Assembly (NCBI GenBank): GCA_903871805.1
Contig: CAIQIE010000136.1
Span: forward strand, 1-53,536
DNA: 53,536 nt
DNA from: an uncultured Planctomycetaceae bacterium
GTDB lineage: Bacteria > Planctomycetota > Planctomycetia > Planctomycetales > Planctomycetaceae
Reading direction: 5' to 3'
Shown: piece by piece, positions 1-7,987 of the stretch
Layout: each line of letters opens with the position of its first letter
Position numbering within the stretch: position 1 is the first letter of the stretch
Notes under the pieces: generated by a model
The model's input: only the letters and a program-made list of their open reading frames with translations
Database searches by the model: none
Told to the model about the DNA's origin: nothing
Translations under genes and position numbers: made by a program

Positions 1-60
1 GCACGTTGCCGCCGAGTGAGAAACTTCACCGGCTGCGTATTTTGAACGATCGCGATTCAC

Positions 61-170
61 TCAGACGGCAGCAACGCGGCTGTCAGCGTCTGCAACAGTC
101 TGTCAGAGTCTGCGACGGTCTGTCAGAGTCTGCGACGGTCTATCAGAGCCTGCGACGGTCTATCGGCGAC
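61..170. repeat. 20-bp tandem repeat, about 4.5 copies
   Basis: Four consecutive 20-bp units begin at 81, 101, 121 and 141, followed by a half unit at 161-170. The consensus is tgtcagagtctgcgacggtc; the units at 101 and 121 are identical and the outer ones differ by a few bases. Bases 61-80 look like a more diverged copy. There are no spacers, so this is a minisatellite and not a CRISPR array. It lies downstream of the ilvB terminator in a stretch with no convincing gene. Confidence 0.85.
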
Positions 171-213
171 TTAGTCAGGCAGACGTCTTCCTTCCACTTG
201 TCCCAACGCTGGA

Positions 214-252
214 CAAAAAGAAAGGCTGGCCCGAACACGTTCGAGCCAGCCT
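214..252 (-). terminator. Rho-independent terminator of ilvB
   Basis: The arms aggctggc (223-230) and gccagcct (245-252) pair perfectly. Inside them cgaac and gttcg also pair around a tiny loop. Read on the minus strand, the hairpin follows the ilvB stop by about 45 bases and runs into the T-rich tract CTTTCTTTTTG (213-223). Confidence 0.85.
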
Positions 253-295
253 GAGTGATTGATAGTCGCGATCGGTCAGCCGACCAGCATCAGGC

Positions 296-2071
296 CTATT
301 CCACAATGATGTCCCGAACAGTCCGCCCACTTGGGATCATTGGGAGCACCTGTGCCTGATAAGGGCAAACAACATCCAGCAGATACGGGCCATCGTAAGC
401 CAGCATTTCAGCGAGGGCCTGCGGAAACTCGGCCTTGCTGCGAACCTGACGAGCCTTAACTCCGTATCCTTCGGCGATCTTCACAAAGTTCGGGAACGTT
501 TCATCCGGCATTGTGCCGTCGCCTTCACCCAGAGCTTCCGGATGATCCACAGGCCCTAGATAGGTGTGAGCCCGCCGACCGGACATAAACCGATCTTCCC
601 ATTGAACAACCATACCCAGATGCTGATTGTTCAGCAGCAGGATCTTCACAGGCAGCTTTTCGCAGTGCAGGGTGGCCAGTTCCTGAATATTCATCTGGAA
701 CGAACCATCCCCATCAATATCGACGACCAGCGAATTTGGGTGAGCGGTCTGCACTCCCATCGCCGCGGGAAGGCCGAATCCCATGGTTCCCAGCCCTGAA
801 CTGCTCAGCCAATGTCTCGGCTGGTCAAATTTGTAGAACTGAGCCGTCCACATCTGGTGCTGACCAACACCGACCGCAACGTAACAGTCCTTCGTATGGG
901 TCTGGCGCCAGAGTTCTTCGATAGCGTACTGCTGCAGAATCGCATCGCCGGAGTCGCCATAAGACAGCGGAAACCGAGCTTTCCAGACGGCAATCTGCTC
1001 GTGCCATTCCTTCAGATCCGGAATGTCTTCGTCCGTCAGTGCCGCATTCAGCGCGATGAGTGCTTCCCCAACATCTCCATGGACGGGGATGTGTGCCTCT
1101 TTGTTTTTATGGATCTCTGAGGCATCGATATCGATGTGGACAATCTTGCCGTGCTTTGCGAACTCTTCCAATTTGCCCGTCACGCGGTCGTCGAAACGTA
1201 CTCCAAACGCGAGCAGCAGGTCTGATGCATCCACCGCATAATTTGAATAGACGGTCCCATGCATGCCCAGCATGTGCAGCGATTGCGGATGAGTCCCCGG
1301 GAAAACACCCAGCCCCATCACTGTCATTGCTACCGGAATACCTGTTCGGAGTGCAAACTTTGTCAGTTGCTGCGACGCTTCAGCGGTAATGCAACCGCCG
1401 CCCACGTACAAAACCGGTCGTTTGGATCGTCGAATTGCCGCAAGAATCTGCCGCACCTGTTCAGGAGCGATCGGTCGTGCCTGTGGCCGATACCCTGGCA
1501 AATTCATCGGTGGATCAAAGTTTACCTCGCTCAGAGGTAATGTCGCCAGTTGCACGTCCTTCGGAAAGTCCACAAGAACCGGTCCCGGGCGACCAGTTGA
1601 AGCGATGTAATGTGCTTCCTTCATGATTCTGGCGACATCACGGACGTCAGTAATCATGTAGTGATGCTTGGTAATCGCGCGGCAGACCTCCACCATCGGA
1701 GTCTCCTGGAATGCATCGCTGCCAATCACTGCCTGCGGAACCTGCCCGGTGATGCAGATCATCGGAACACTGTCCAGTTTGGCGTCGGCAATGCCCGTGA
1801 CCAGATTGGTCGCGCCGGGGCCACTGGTCCCCATCACAACCCCAACCTGACCTGTCGAGCGAGCAATGCCCTGAGCCGCGAAACATCCACCCTGCTCGTG
1901 GCGCGGAAGAATTGTGCGAATCCGGTCACGATGCTCCCGCAACGCCTGATGCAGAGGCATGCTGGCGCCACCCGGATACGCATAGATATTTTCGGTGCCC
2001 AAGCGTACAAGCATTTCCACAAGAATCTGGGCACCATTGATCGTCTGAGTCGCTTTTTCCACGGTAGCCAA
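296..2071 (-). CDS. ilvB: Acetolactate synthase large subunit
   Basis: ThDP-dependent enzyme that condenses two pyruvates to acetolactate, or pyruvate with 2-oxobutyrate, as the first common step of branched-chain amino acid synthesis in the cytoplasm. The N-terminal domain carries [13 protein letters not shown] and the catalytic-glutamate motif RHEQGG. The C-terminal ThDP/Mg site is seen as [12 protein letters not shown] followed by [11 protein letters not shown]. At 591 residues it has the usual length and is complete. The start chosen is TTG at 2071, nine bases after a clean AGGAAGG (2081-2087); another TTG upstream at 2140 has no ribosome-binding site. No regulatory subunit (ilvN) lies in the window. 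A strong terminator follows. The 477 bases upstream probably hold its own promoter. The family call is secure; the start is an inference. Confidence 0.95.
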   Translation of the reverse strand: MATVEKATQTINGAQILVEMLVRLGTENIYAYPGGASMPLHQALREHRDRIRTILPRHEQGGCFAAQGIARSTGQVGVVMGTSGPGATNLVTGIADAKLDSVPMICITGQVPQAVIGSDAFQETPMVEVCRAITKHHYMITDVRDVARIMKEAHYIASTGRPGPVLVDFPKDVQLATLPLSEVNFDPPMNLPGYRPQARPIAPEQVRQILAAIRRSKRPVLYVGGGCITAEASQQLTKFALRTGIPVAMTVMGLGVFPGTHPQSLHMLGMHGTVYSNYAVDASDLLLAFGVRFDDRVTGKLEEFAKHGKIVHIDIDASEIHKNKEAHIPVHGDVGEALIALNAALTDEDIPDLKEWHEQIAVWKARFPLSYGDSGDAILQQYAIEELWRQTHTKDCYVAVGVGQHQMWTAQFYKFDQPRHWLSSSGLGTMGFGLPAAMGVQTAHPNSLVVDIDGDGSFQMNIQELATLHCEKLPVKILLLNNQHLGMVVQWEDRFMSGRRAHTYLGPVDHPEALGEGDGTMPDETFPNFVKIAEGYGVKARQVRSKAEFPQALAEMLAYDGPYLLDVVCPYQAQVLPMIPSGRTVRDIIVE

Positions 2072-2548
2072 CGCCGTCACCCTTCCTGAAACAATCCAAT
2101 TCAAAACCCTGCAGATATCGCCTGGTCCATTCGCCGGCAACTGCTGCGAAACTGCAACGGCTATTCCTATCGCCTTCTGTCATGTTTCGGACAAGCACCA
2201 GTCAGCGATTGAAACCCTTCACCTATTGCGATTCTGTGTTAGTGTAAGTTCTGCATGCACCTGGATCGATCCTGTTTTTCGGCAGATTCTGCCGAATCGG
2301 TGAAACTGATCACGCAAATCCGGACCTGCAGTCGCTCACACACGCCAAAACCAACCCCCAGGGCGACTTGGCGTCCGGATACACCCACATTGGCGACCTG
2401 GGATCCAAAACGACTCAGAAGCCCCTAATACCTCCCCAAACGCAGTAATTCCCTGTTTTTCTGCGATCTCTGCCAGATGGCACTTAAAAGAAGCCTTGAA
2501 GGTATTGTTTTGGGGGTGAACTTTCGCCCGACCGCCAGCTGCGACGCT
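2072..2548. other. Intergenic region, no gene seen
   Basis: This 477-base stretch separates the ilvB start from the stop of the PQQ-repeat gene on the same strand. I see no coding pattern, RNA gene or strong hairpin in it. By position it should contain the ilvB promoter, but I cannot place convincing -35 and -10 boxes. Confidence 0.5.
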
Positions 2549-3841
2549 TTACGTCCCCACACAAACCACGTATTCCTGGCGGGTGCCGTTCTCAGTCATG
2601 GCAATTCGATTATACAGCCGCCCGCCACAGATTGCCGGGGTGGAAAAGACACTGTCCCCCAACTGATTCTGTGCCGTAATTTCCAGTTTCTCGCGCGAGG
2701 CCGCGTATATGAAGGTTTGTCCCTCTTCGTTTGTGGCATAAATCCAGCCGTCAACCAACACCAGCGAACTGCTGAAAGTTCCGCCCAGTCGGCCCTTCCA
2801 CAATTCCTTTCCCGTCTCACTATCCCAGCAAATCGCCACACCGGCATCAAGGACAGCAAACAGAGTTCCCTCGTGCAACAGCATTGAAGGCACATAGGTT
2901 CGTGAATTGTTTTCCCAGACCAGTTTTCCAGTTCCATCTGCTGAAACAGCAGAGACATGGTTTTTGGGATAACCGCCGCTGGTAAAGATTCTGGCTCCAT
3001 CTGTCACAGTGGTAGTGACACACTCTGTCGTGGCCCCTGCCGCTTCCCAGTTCACATTTCCAGTGGCGGGGTCCAGACTGGTAACCAGATCACATCCCGT
3101 CAGGAACAACTGCGGCTTTCCGGCCACTTCAAAAATCACGGGCGACGGGTAATTGGGTTTCGCCGGACGATCCTTTTTCCAGACGATCTTCCCGGTTGTG
3201 CGGTTCATGGCGACGACGGCTCCGCCCCCCTTATTGTCAGACACGCCAATTACAAGGTCCTGATACAGCAGTGGTGAAGACCCAAACCCCTGATGATTGA
3301 TGTATCCGGAAAGCTTCGTCTGCCAGAGCTTCTTTCCGCTGCGATCCAGTGCGGTCATGTACACGGCGTCACCGCTGAGAAAATTGACGAAAAAGCGTTC
3401 ACCGTCGCAGGCGGCCGACGCTGATGCCATTGTGGACTTTTCATTATTCTTAACGTCCAGTCCGTTCTCATGAATCACGGTCTCCCAAAGTTGTTGGCCT
3501 GTGGTTCGATTCAGGCAAAGCAGCGTCTGAACACGTCGGTCCGCATCTGCGACCTCCACCAGCACCTGGTCTCCTACAACGATCGGCGATCCGTGGCTGC
3601 GACCGGGTACCGGTATCTTCCACTTCACCCCTTCTTCGTTGCTCCATTTCACGGGGGCTTTCTGACCAGGCTCGGCAATCCCGTTATGGTATGGGCCACG
3701 CCACCATGGCCAGTCTCCGGCTTGCCAGCGAACCGGCGAGTCCACCCACGATGCAGCCGACGCCTGTGTCAGGCCATTTGGCAGCAGCTGATGCAGTGCC
3801 AGTCCCGTAATTCCCGCACAAAACGCTCTTCGTGTTGCCAT
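2549..3841 (-). CDS. PQQ-type beta-propeller repeat protein, exported
   Basis: A 430-residue protein of the outer membrane protein assembly/PQQ-binding-like beta-propeller superfamily. Several repeats of the blade type can be read, for example LLCLNRTTGQQLWE, VVAMNRTTGKIVWKK and LDPATGNVNWE, each ending in the typical TGx(2-4)W. The N-terminus MATRRAFCAGITG carries a twin-arginine motif with a modest hydrophobic stretch and a possible cleavage site after QASA, so Tat export is plausible. The ATG start fits this signal. The gene lies 117 bases after the GH38-like gene on the same strand and may be co-transcribed with it. Propellers of this type in Planctomycetes are numerous and mostly of unknown role; I see no evidence of a bound cofactor or enzymatic activity. 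Confidence 0.85.
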   Translation of the reverse strand: MATRRAFCAGITGLALHQLLPNGLTQASAASWVDSPVRWQAGDWPWWRGPYHNGIAEPGQKAPVKWSNEEGVKWKIPVPGRSHGSPIVVGDQVLVEVADADRRVQTLLCLNRTTGQQLWETVIHENGLDVKNNEKSTMASASAACDGERFFVNFLSGDAVYMTALDRSGKKLWQTKLSGYINHQGFGSSPLLYQDLVIGVSDNKGGGAVVAMNRTTGKIVWKKDRPAKPNYPSPVIFEVAGKPQLFLTGCDLVTSLDPATGNVNWEAAGATTECVTTTVTDGARIFTSGGYPKNHVSAVSADGTGKLVWENNSRTYVPSMLLHEGTLFAVLDAGVAICWDSETGKELWKGRLGGTFSSSLVLVDGWIYATNEEGQTFIYAASREKLEITAQNQLGDSVFSTPAICGGRLYNRIAMTENGTRQEYVVCVGT

Positions 3842-3958
3842 CGCCGCTCTTTCGCTTTCTGTTTCTGTGATTGGTGTTGAAATTCCCAGAGACTTATGCG
3901 TTTTTCATTCACGCCAGCCTGCAGGATGTTCTGTAAACCGCTTGCCGCCTGTGCTCAC

Positions 3959-6904
3959 TCAGTAGACCAGCAGAATCTCCTTCAATTGCCATGCCCGCAT
4001 TGACACGACAATTCCGTCTTCCTGGATCTGCAGCATCGTGCGTGTCTCCCGGTCCGGTCCTGTTGCAAAAGCTCCCGATGGCTTTCGCGCCGTTCGCACC
4101 AGACACTCCACGTCGCTGCCCTCTGTTTCACACAGCAGTATCGACAATTCGTCGGCGGCGTCCGGTCGTCGACATGTATAAAAGGACTGAACCAGCTGCA
4201 CATTTCCAGCAGACAGACCCAGGATCCAGCTTGTTGTCACTCCAGAGGGAATTCGCCCGGCTATTCTGTTCTCGATGATCGGCGTCAGCATCTGCTCAGC
4301 GGTTCGCATTGGATACGGCTGATCGAAATCGATCCAGAAGCGAAACGTGGTGGCTGCTTCCCCTTCCACCATCATCAGACTGTCCAGCATACGATTGCCT
4401 GACTTTCGATGCCATGGACGACCATCGGCACAGATTACAAATCGCCGATCACCATCCACCACCTCCACATAATCCGGCGACTCAATTCTCTCCAGACGAA
4501 AGCCTGCTGCCTGGCCAAGCACACTGCGAGTGATCGCTGCGGATTCATTGTCCCACGCGAATCGACAACACCAGCCCGCCAGCCATGGATTGCCTTTCAC
4601 GGGAATTGCACAGTCCTCGATCACAATCTCAATTTCAATGCGTGGGCGGTGTCGATCCAGACGCGTCGTCTGACGAATTCGGCCAACTCTGGTGCGATCC
4701 AAGGGAGAATAAAACTCCGTGGTGGATTCGATGGCGGCAAAGACGCTGCCATTCTCTGCGATCCGGTGCGAAACCAATTCCGGAATCGCGTAGCTGGCCT
4801 TTCGAATTTCCCCCGTTTCGTCTGCCGGAAGCGTCAGCTCACGCTCATAGCGAAAACCGCCCTGCTGACTCAGGCGATTGCCCCGCTGACCGTGATATCG
4901 AACCGCCGCAATACCTCCTGTACGTTCGCTGATCTCCACTTCAAAATGACGATTCCTTAAAACGTATGCTTCTGCAAGAGGTGGCTCGCGACGGGCCGCC
5001 TGCGTCAGAGACTGTGCGGTCTCTGAGCCGGTCGCTTCTCGCAGCCAGACAAATCCTCCCGGCGGAAGTCGGACCAACAGACGCTCTGCCGATCGACTTT
5101 GCTCGCGGGCTTCAATAACACTGTCCGCACAGGGGCCGGCCCAGCCTTCCGGCCACGTCACGGCATGGATACGCCCGAATGGCAACGGATTCAGCAGCAG
5201 CAGACTGCGGGCCGCGGAATCAACGCCTGGGATGCGGTGCTGTATCGCCTCGGCAAGGTCCACCGAGATCCGGGAAAGTTCCTGTGTGATGGTCTGGCCG
5301 GCCGATGTGATCTGAGGCAGTTTCTCCGGGAGCACTGAGTTTGGGTCCGTCTGTAAAACTTCAAGGTCCGCCAGACGCACTTCGACAGCCTGCAACCGCT
5401 CTTCAAACTGCAGCGACGCAAGTTCCGCCCGAATGACCCGGGCCATCGCGTTCAGAAAACGCAGCGATTCCAACTGCTGCTGCCATTGCCGAAGGGAGGC
5501 AGGCCCCGTTACGGGATATTCCGTCTTCAGCACCGACGACTGAATCAACGCCGGCGAAAGATAGTCCGCATGCTGATGGGCTTCCGCCATGCGACTGCCT
5601 TCCGCCATGTGACACAACGTCTCTATGCTGACAAACTCACCGAGAACAGGCGCATAGGCCGCAGATCGACGCAAATCCCCCAGCCACGGACCACGCAGTT
5701 CCGGCAGCCGCGCCAGAAACAACGCGGCCACGGTGTCTTCCTGCATGCTTTCGTTATACCGATCAGCCAGTCGCTGAAAACCTGCGGCGCTGTCTATCGC
5801 CAAAGGAATCCGCGATGCAGCCGCAATTGTAGAACCATCCGGAGATTGCCATTCAAACTGACTCCGCTCACGGTCCGGGTACAGGCCGTCATCGAGTGCC
5901 ACATGGAATGCGGATTGAAACCCCCGCGAGGCCAGCACCATCGGCAGTGAGGCCACCATACCAAAGCGACGACGGGCCCAGTGGCGAGGTGTCAGCCCAA
6001 TCGCGTTTTCAAGGACCGTGGCCGCCCGGCGTAAATCATTGAGCAGCGATGCCATCGATCCCAGGCCAGTTCGCGTCTCTGCGTCGTGGCCGGTCAGAAG
6101 ACATAAATGCCCTTCTGCACATCCTGAACGAACCTGATCCAGCGCCGCCGGACTGCCTTCGCCCATTTGCTGCAGCTCTCGACCGGATATCAGCAGATTC
6201 AGGGGAGAGTACTCTGCGATCGCACGCAGCACGACTTCCGAGGAATCTGCTTCCCCGGGAAGACAAATATCCACAAGACAGCAATTCTGCGGATACACCT
6301 TCTCTCGAATGTCCCGCAAATGCTCAAAACAGACCGCCAGGTGCTGACGTACCAGCGTTTCATTGCCGTGCCATGAAGCCTCCGCCGCAGCTCTTACTTC
6401 GCGGTACAACAGAATCAGGTCCGGGTCTACAAAATGATGCCGTCGACGACTAAGCAACTGCAGTTGCAACTGCACTGTGCCCAGGGACAGAAAATCTTCG
6501 ACCAGGACAAAACCGCCCGTCGGTGGGCTGATGGATTCCGGATCGTCCTGGACCGGGCTGGGTACGTGTGTCTCAATCGCCGACAACCACTCCCCGCGCT
6601 CTGAACATCCGTCAAGAATCACATGTTCCTGATCCCGCAGCACTGATCGCCATTCATGGGGCATCCAGGATTCCGCCGGCGTCGGGACCAGCACCAACCG
6701 TCGACCAGGGTAGCCATACTGCGATTCCGCCTGCCGAAAGATTGGCAATGCACCAGACTGAACCAGCAACTTTGGATGCCAGGCACAACTGACCGCATTC
6801 CAGAGACTTGCTGCCTCATTCTCGGCAAGATCTGTTGGAAGATCTTCCACGGAATATCCGGGTATCAGCACACTGATTTCGGCAAATTCGTTTTTTACAG
6901 TCAT
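3959..6904 (-). CDS. Large GH38-like protein, probably without the catalytic nucleophile
   Basis: A protein of 981 residues without a signal peptide. A conserved opening (ISVLIPGYSVEDLPTDLAE) leads into a TIM-barrel-like region. Around residues 300-330, PRHWARRRFGMVASLP resembles the GH38 alpha-mannosidase segment WxIDPFGHSxxxP, with Arg-rich sequence where the nucleophile Asp is expected. The second half (VLRNRHFEVEISERTGGI and onward) looks like the beta-sandwich of GH38 enzymes. The classical HxDxGW metal motif is not visible. The start at 6904 (ATG) is one of two close options, the other being 6919; neither has a strong ribosome-binding site. Membership of a GH38-like superfamily is moderately sure; activity as a mannosidase is doubtful. 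Confidence 0.65.
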   Translation of the reverse strand: MTVKNEFAEISVLIPGYSVEDLPTDLAENEAASLWNAVSCAWHPKLLVQSGALPIFRQAESQYGYPGRRLVLVPTPAESWMPHEWRSVLRDQEHVILDGCSERGEWLSAIETHVPSPVQDDPESISPPTGGFVLVEDFLSLGTVQLQLQLLSRRRHHFVDPDLILLYREVRAAAEASWHGNETLVRQHLAVCFEHLRDIREKVYPQNCCLVDICLPGEADSSEVVLRAIAEYSPLNLLISGRELQQMGEGSPAALDQVRSGCAEGHLCLLTGHDAETRTGLGSMASLLNDLRRAATVLENAIGLTPRHWARRRFGMVASLPMVLASRGFQSAFHVALDDGLYPDRERSQFEWQSPDGSTIAAASRIPLAIDSAAGFQRLADRYNESMQEDTVAALFLARLPELRGPWLGDLRRSAAYAPVLGEFVSIETLCHMAEGSRMAEAHQHADYLSPALIQSSVLKTEYPVTGPASLRQWQQQLESLRFLNAMARVIRAELASLQFEERLQAVEVRLADLEVLQTDPNSVLPEKLPQITSAGQTITQELSRISVDLAEAIQHRIPGVDSAARSLLLLNPLPFGRIHAVTWPEGWAGPCADSVIEAREQSRSAERLLVRLPPGGFVWLREATGSETAQSLTQAARREPPLAEAYVLRNRHFEVEISERTGGIAAVRYHGQRGNRLSQQGGFRYERELTLPADETGEIRKASYAIPELVSHRIAENGSVFAAIESTTEFYSPLDRTRVGRIRQTTRLDRHRPRIEIEIVIEDCAIPVKGNPWLAGWCCRFAWDNESAAITRSVLGQAAGFRLERIESPDYVEVVDGDRRFVICADGRPWHRKSGNRMLDSLMMVEGEAATTFRFWIDFDQPYPMRTAEQMLTPIIENRIAGRIPSGVTTSWILGLSAGNVQLVQSFYTCRRPDAADELSILLCETEGSDVECLVRTARKPSGAFATGPDRETRTMLQIQEDGIVVSMRAWQLKEILLVY

Positions 6905-7587
6905 CGCTCGGACAAACATGTGATGTGGCAAAACGCGAAACCCATGGAATCCGCAACAGGACAAATTCCCCGGCCAACATTCTTACATCAAGCCCCTCAA
7001 CAGTCCAAGCCACCCCGAAAGTTTGCAACCCTCTGCCCGTATTGCAGAGAAGCTCGTCCGATCAATCCGTCACGCTCGATCAAAGCCACCGCAGGGTGAA
7101 AAATTCGCCGAGAACACCGCAGCGAAAATCTCCTGCCTGCTCAATCGACCCACAGGCGTTTTTTTCTTCGCCAGGGCATCTGCGTCCACTACGCGGACGA
7201 AATCTCCGAGGCAACGCTGAAAAGAAACTGAGGTGGACGCGAACATGGGTAAAACACTCCCGGAAGCACGGGCGTTGACAAGGCGGTCGCCAAGGCGGGT
7301 TCATTGGCGTCTGACTACGATTTGGTGCTTTCGCTGCGGACGCTAAGCCAGTCCGCACACACTTGCAGTACCTCCCGTCGCCCACACACGGCGAAGACCT
7401 CGGTACACGCCCCACAGATTTCCATGTAATCTTCGGCTGGGCCGCGCCGGACGACGCCGCGTCCGGAACGCTCTTTACTCTTTTCGTCGGCTTGCCGCCG
7501 CTGAACGGCAGTGCAAAAATTTCCTGGCGGATGCGGGCATATCGAAGATATCGCTGGAAAGCGCGAGCAAATACGCGGCACTCAACG
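6905..7587. other. Gene-poor region, nothing firm seen
   Basis: Nearly 700 bases between the GH38-like gene and the tRNA terminator. Open frames here are short and overlapping on both strands, without convincing starts. A 37-codon Cys-rich frame on the minus strand (7315-7428) is the only one of slight interest. I recognise no structural RNA. Confidence 0.5.
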
Positions 7588-7622
7588 AAAAAAGGGGTTT
7601 CCGAATGACTCGGAAACCCCTT
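7588..7622 (-). terminator. Rho-independent terminator after tRNA-Phe
   Basis: The arms aaggggtttccg (7592-7603) and cggaaaccccTT (7611-7622) are perfectly complementary with a 7-base loop. On the minus strand a run of six T (7593-7588) follows. It sits about 11 bases after the tRNA 3' end. Confidence 0.9.
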
Positions 7623-7632
7623 CTTTGTGGAT

Positions 7633-7705
7633 TGGGCAGAGGGGGAATCGAACCCCCGACACCAGGATTTTCAGTCCTGTGCTCTACCAACTGAGCTATC
7701 TGCCC
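7633..7705 (-). tRNA. tRNA-Phe (GAA)
   Basis: A 73-base cloverleaf on the minus strand. The acceptor stem is GGGCAGA/TCTGCCC with discriminator A. The D arm contains AGCTCAGTTGGTAGAGC, the anticodon loop CTGAAAATC gives anticodon GAA, and the T arm is GGGGGTTCGATTCCCCC. The terminal CCA is not encoded. It has its own promoter and terminator, so it is a single-gene transcription unit. Confidence 0.97.
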
Positions 7706-7718
7706 TTTCGCTGGGCGG

Positions 7719-7747
7719 AGTCTAGGACCTTTTCGAGACGTTGACAA
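7719..7747 (-). promoter_or_regulatory. Sigma-70-type promoter of tRNA-Phe
   Basis: On the minus strand TTGTCA (7747-7742) and TAGACT (7724-7719) are separated by exactly 17 bases. The expected start of transcription is 5-8 bases before the mature tRNA 5' end at 7705, which suits a stable RNA promoter. Confidence 0.7.
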
Positions 7748-7987
7748 GACATTCGGCATCAGGAACGCAAAAACGAGACGAGTTACCGCTTTCCAGCGCT
7801 TTCTTTGATAAAACCGACAGGGTTTGACTGAACCCGCTCGGTGAACCCGGGATTGCTGCCATGAAAAACGACAAACTTTTTGAGAAAGTCTTTCCCTCTT
7901 TGCCGGTAGAAGTCGCACACGCGCCCAAACCCCGTGTCTTTGATATCGCCCCCAAACTGTCGCCGGCGGACGCCTCACCATGGTCCC

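Noticed and set aside
61..170. Regular repeats that might be taken for a CRISPR array
   Set aside because: Units of 20 bp follow each other directly with no spacers.
7315..7428. A 37-codon Cys-rich minus-strand frame with a CGAC motif
   Set aside because: Too short to judge, no strong ribosome-binding site and no recognised family.
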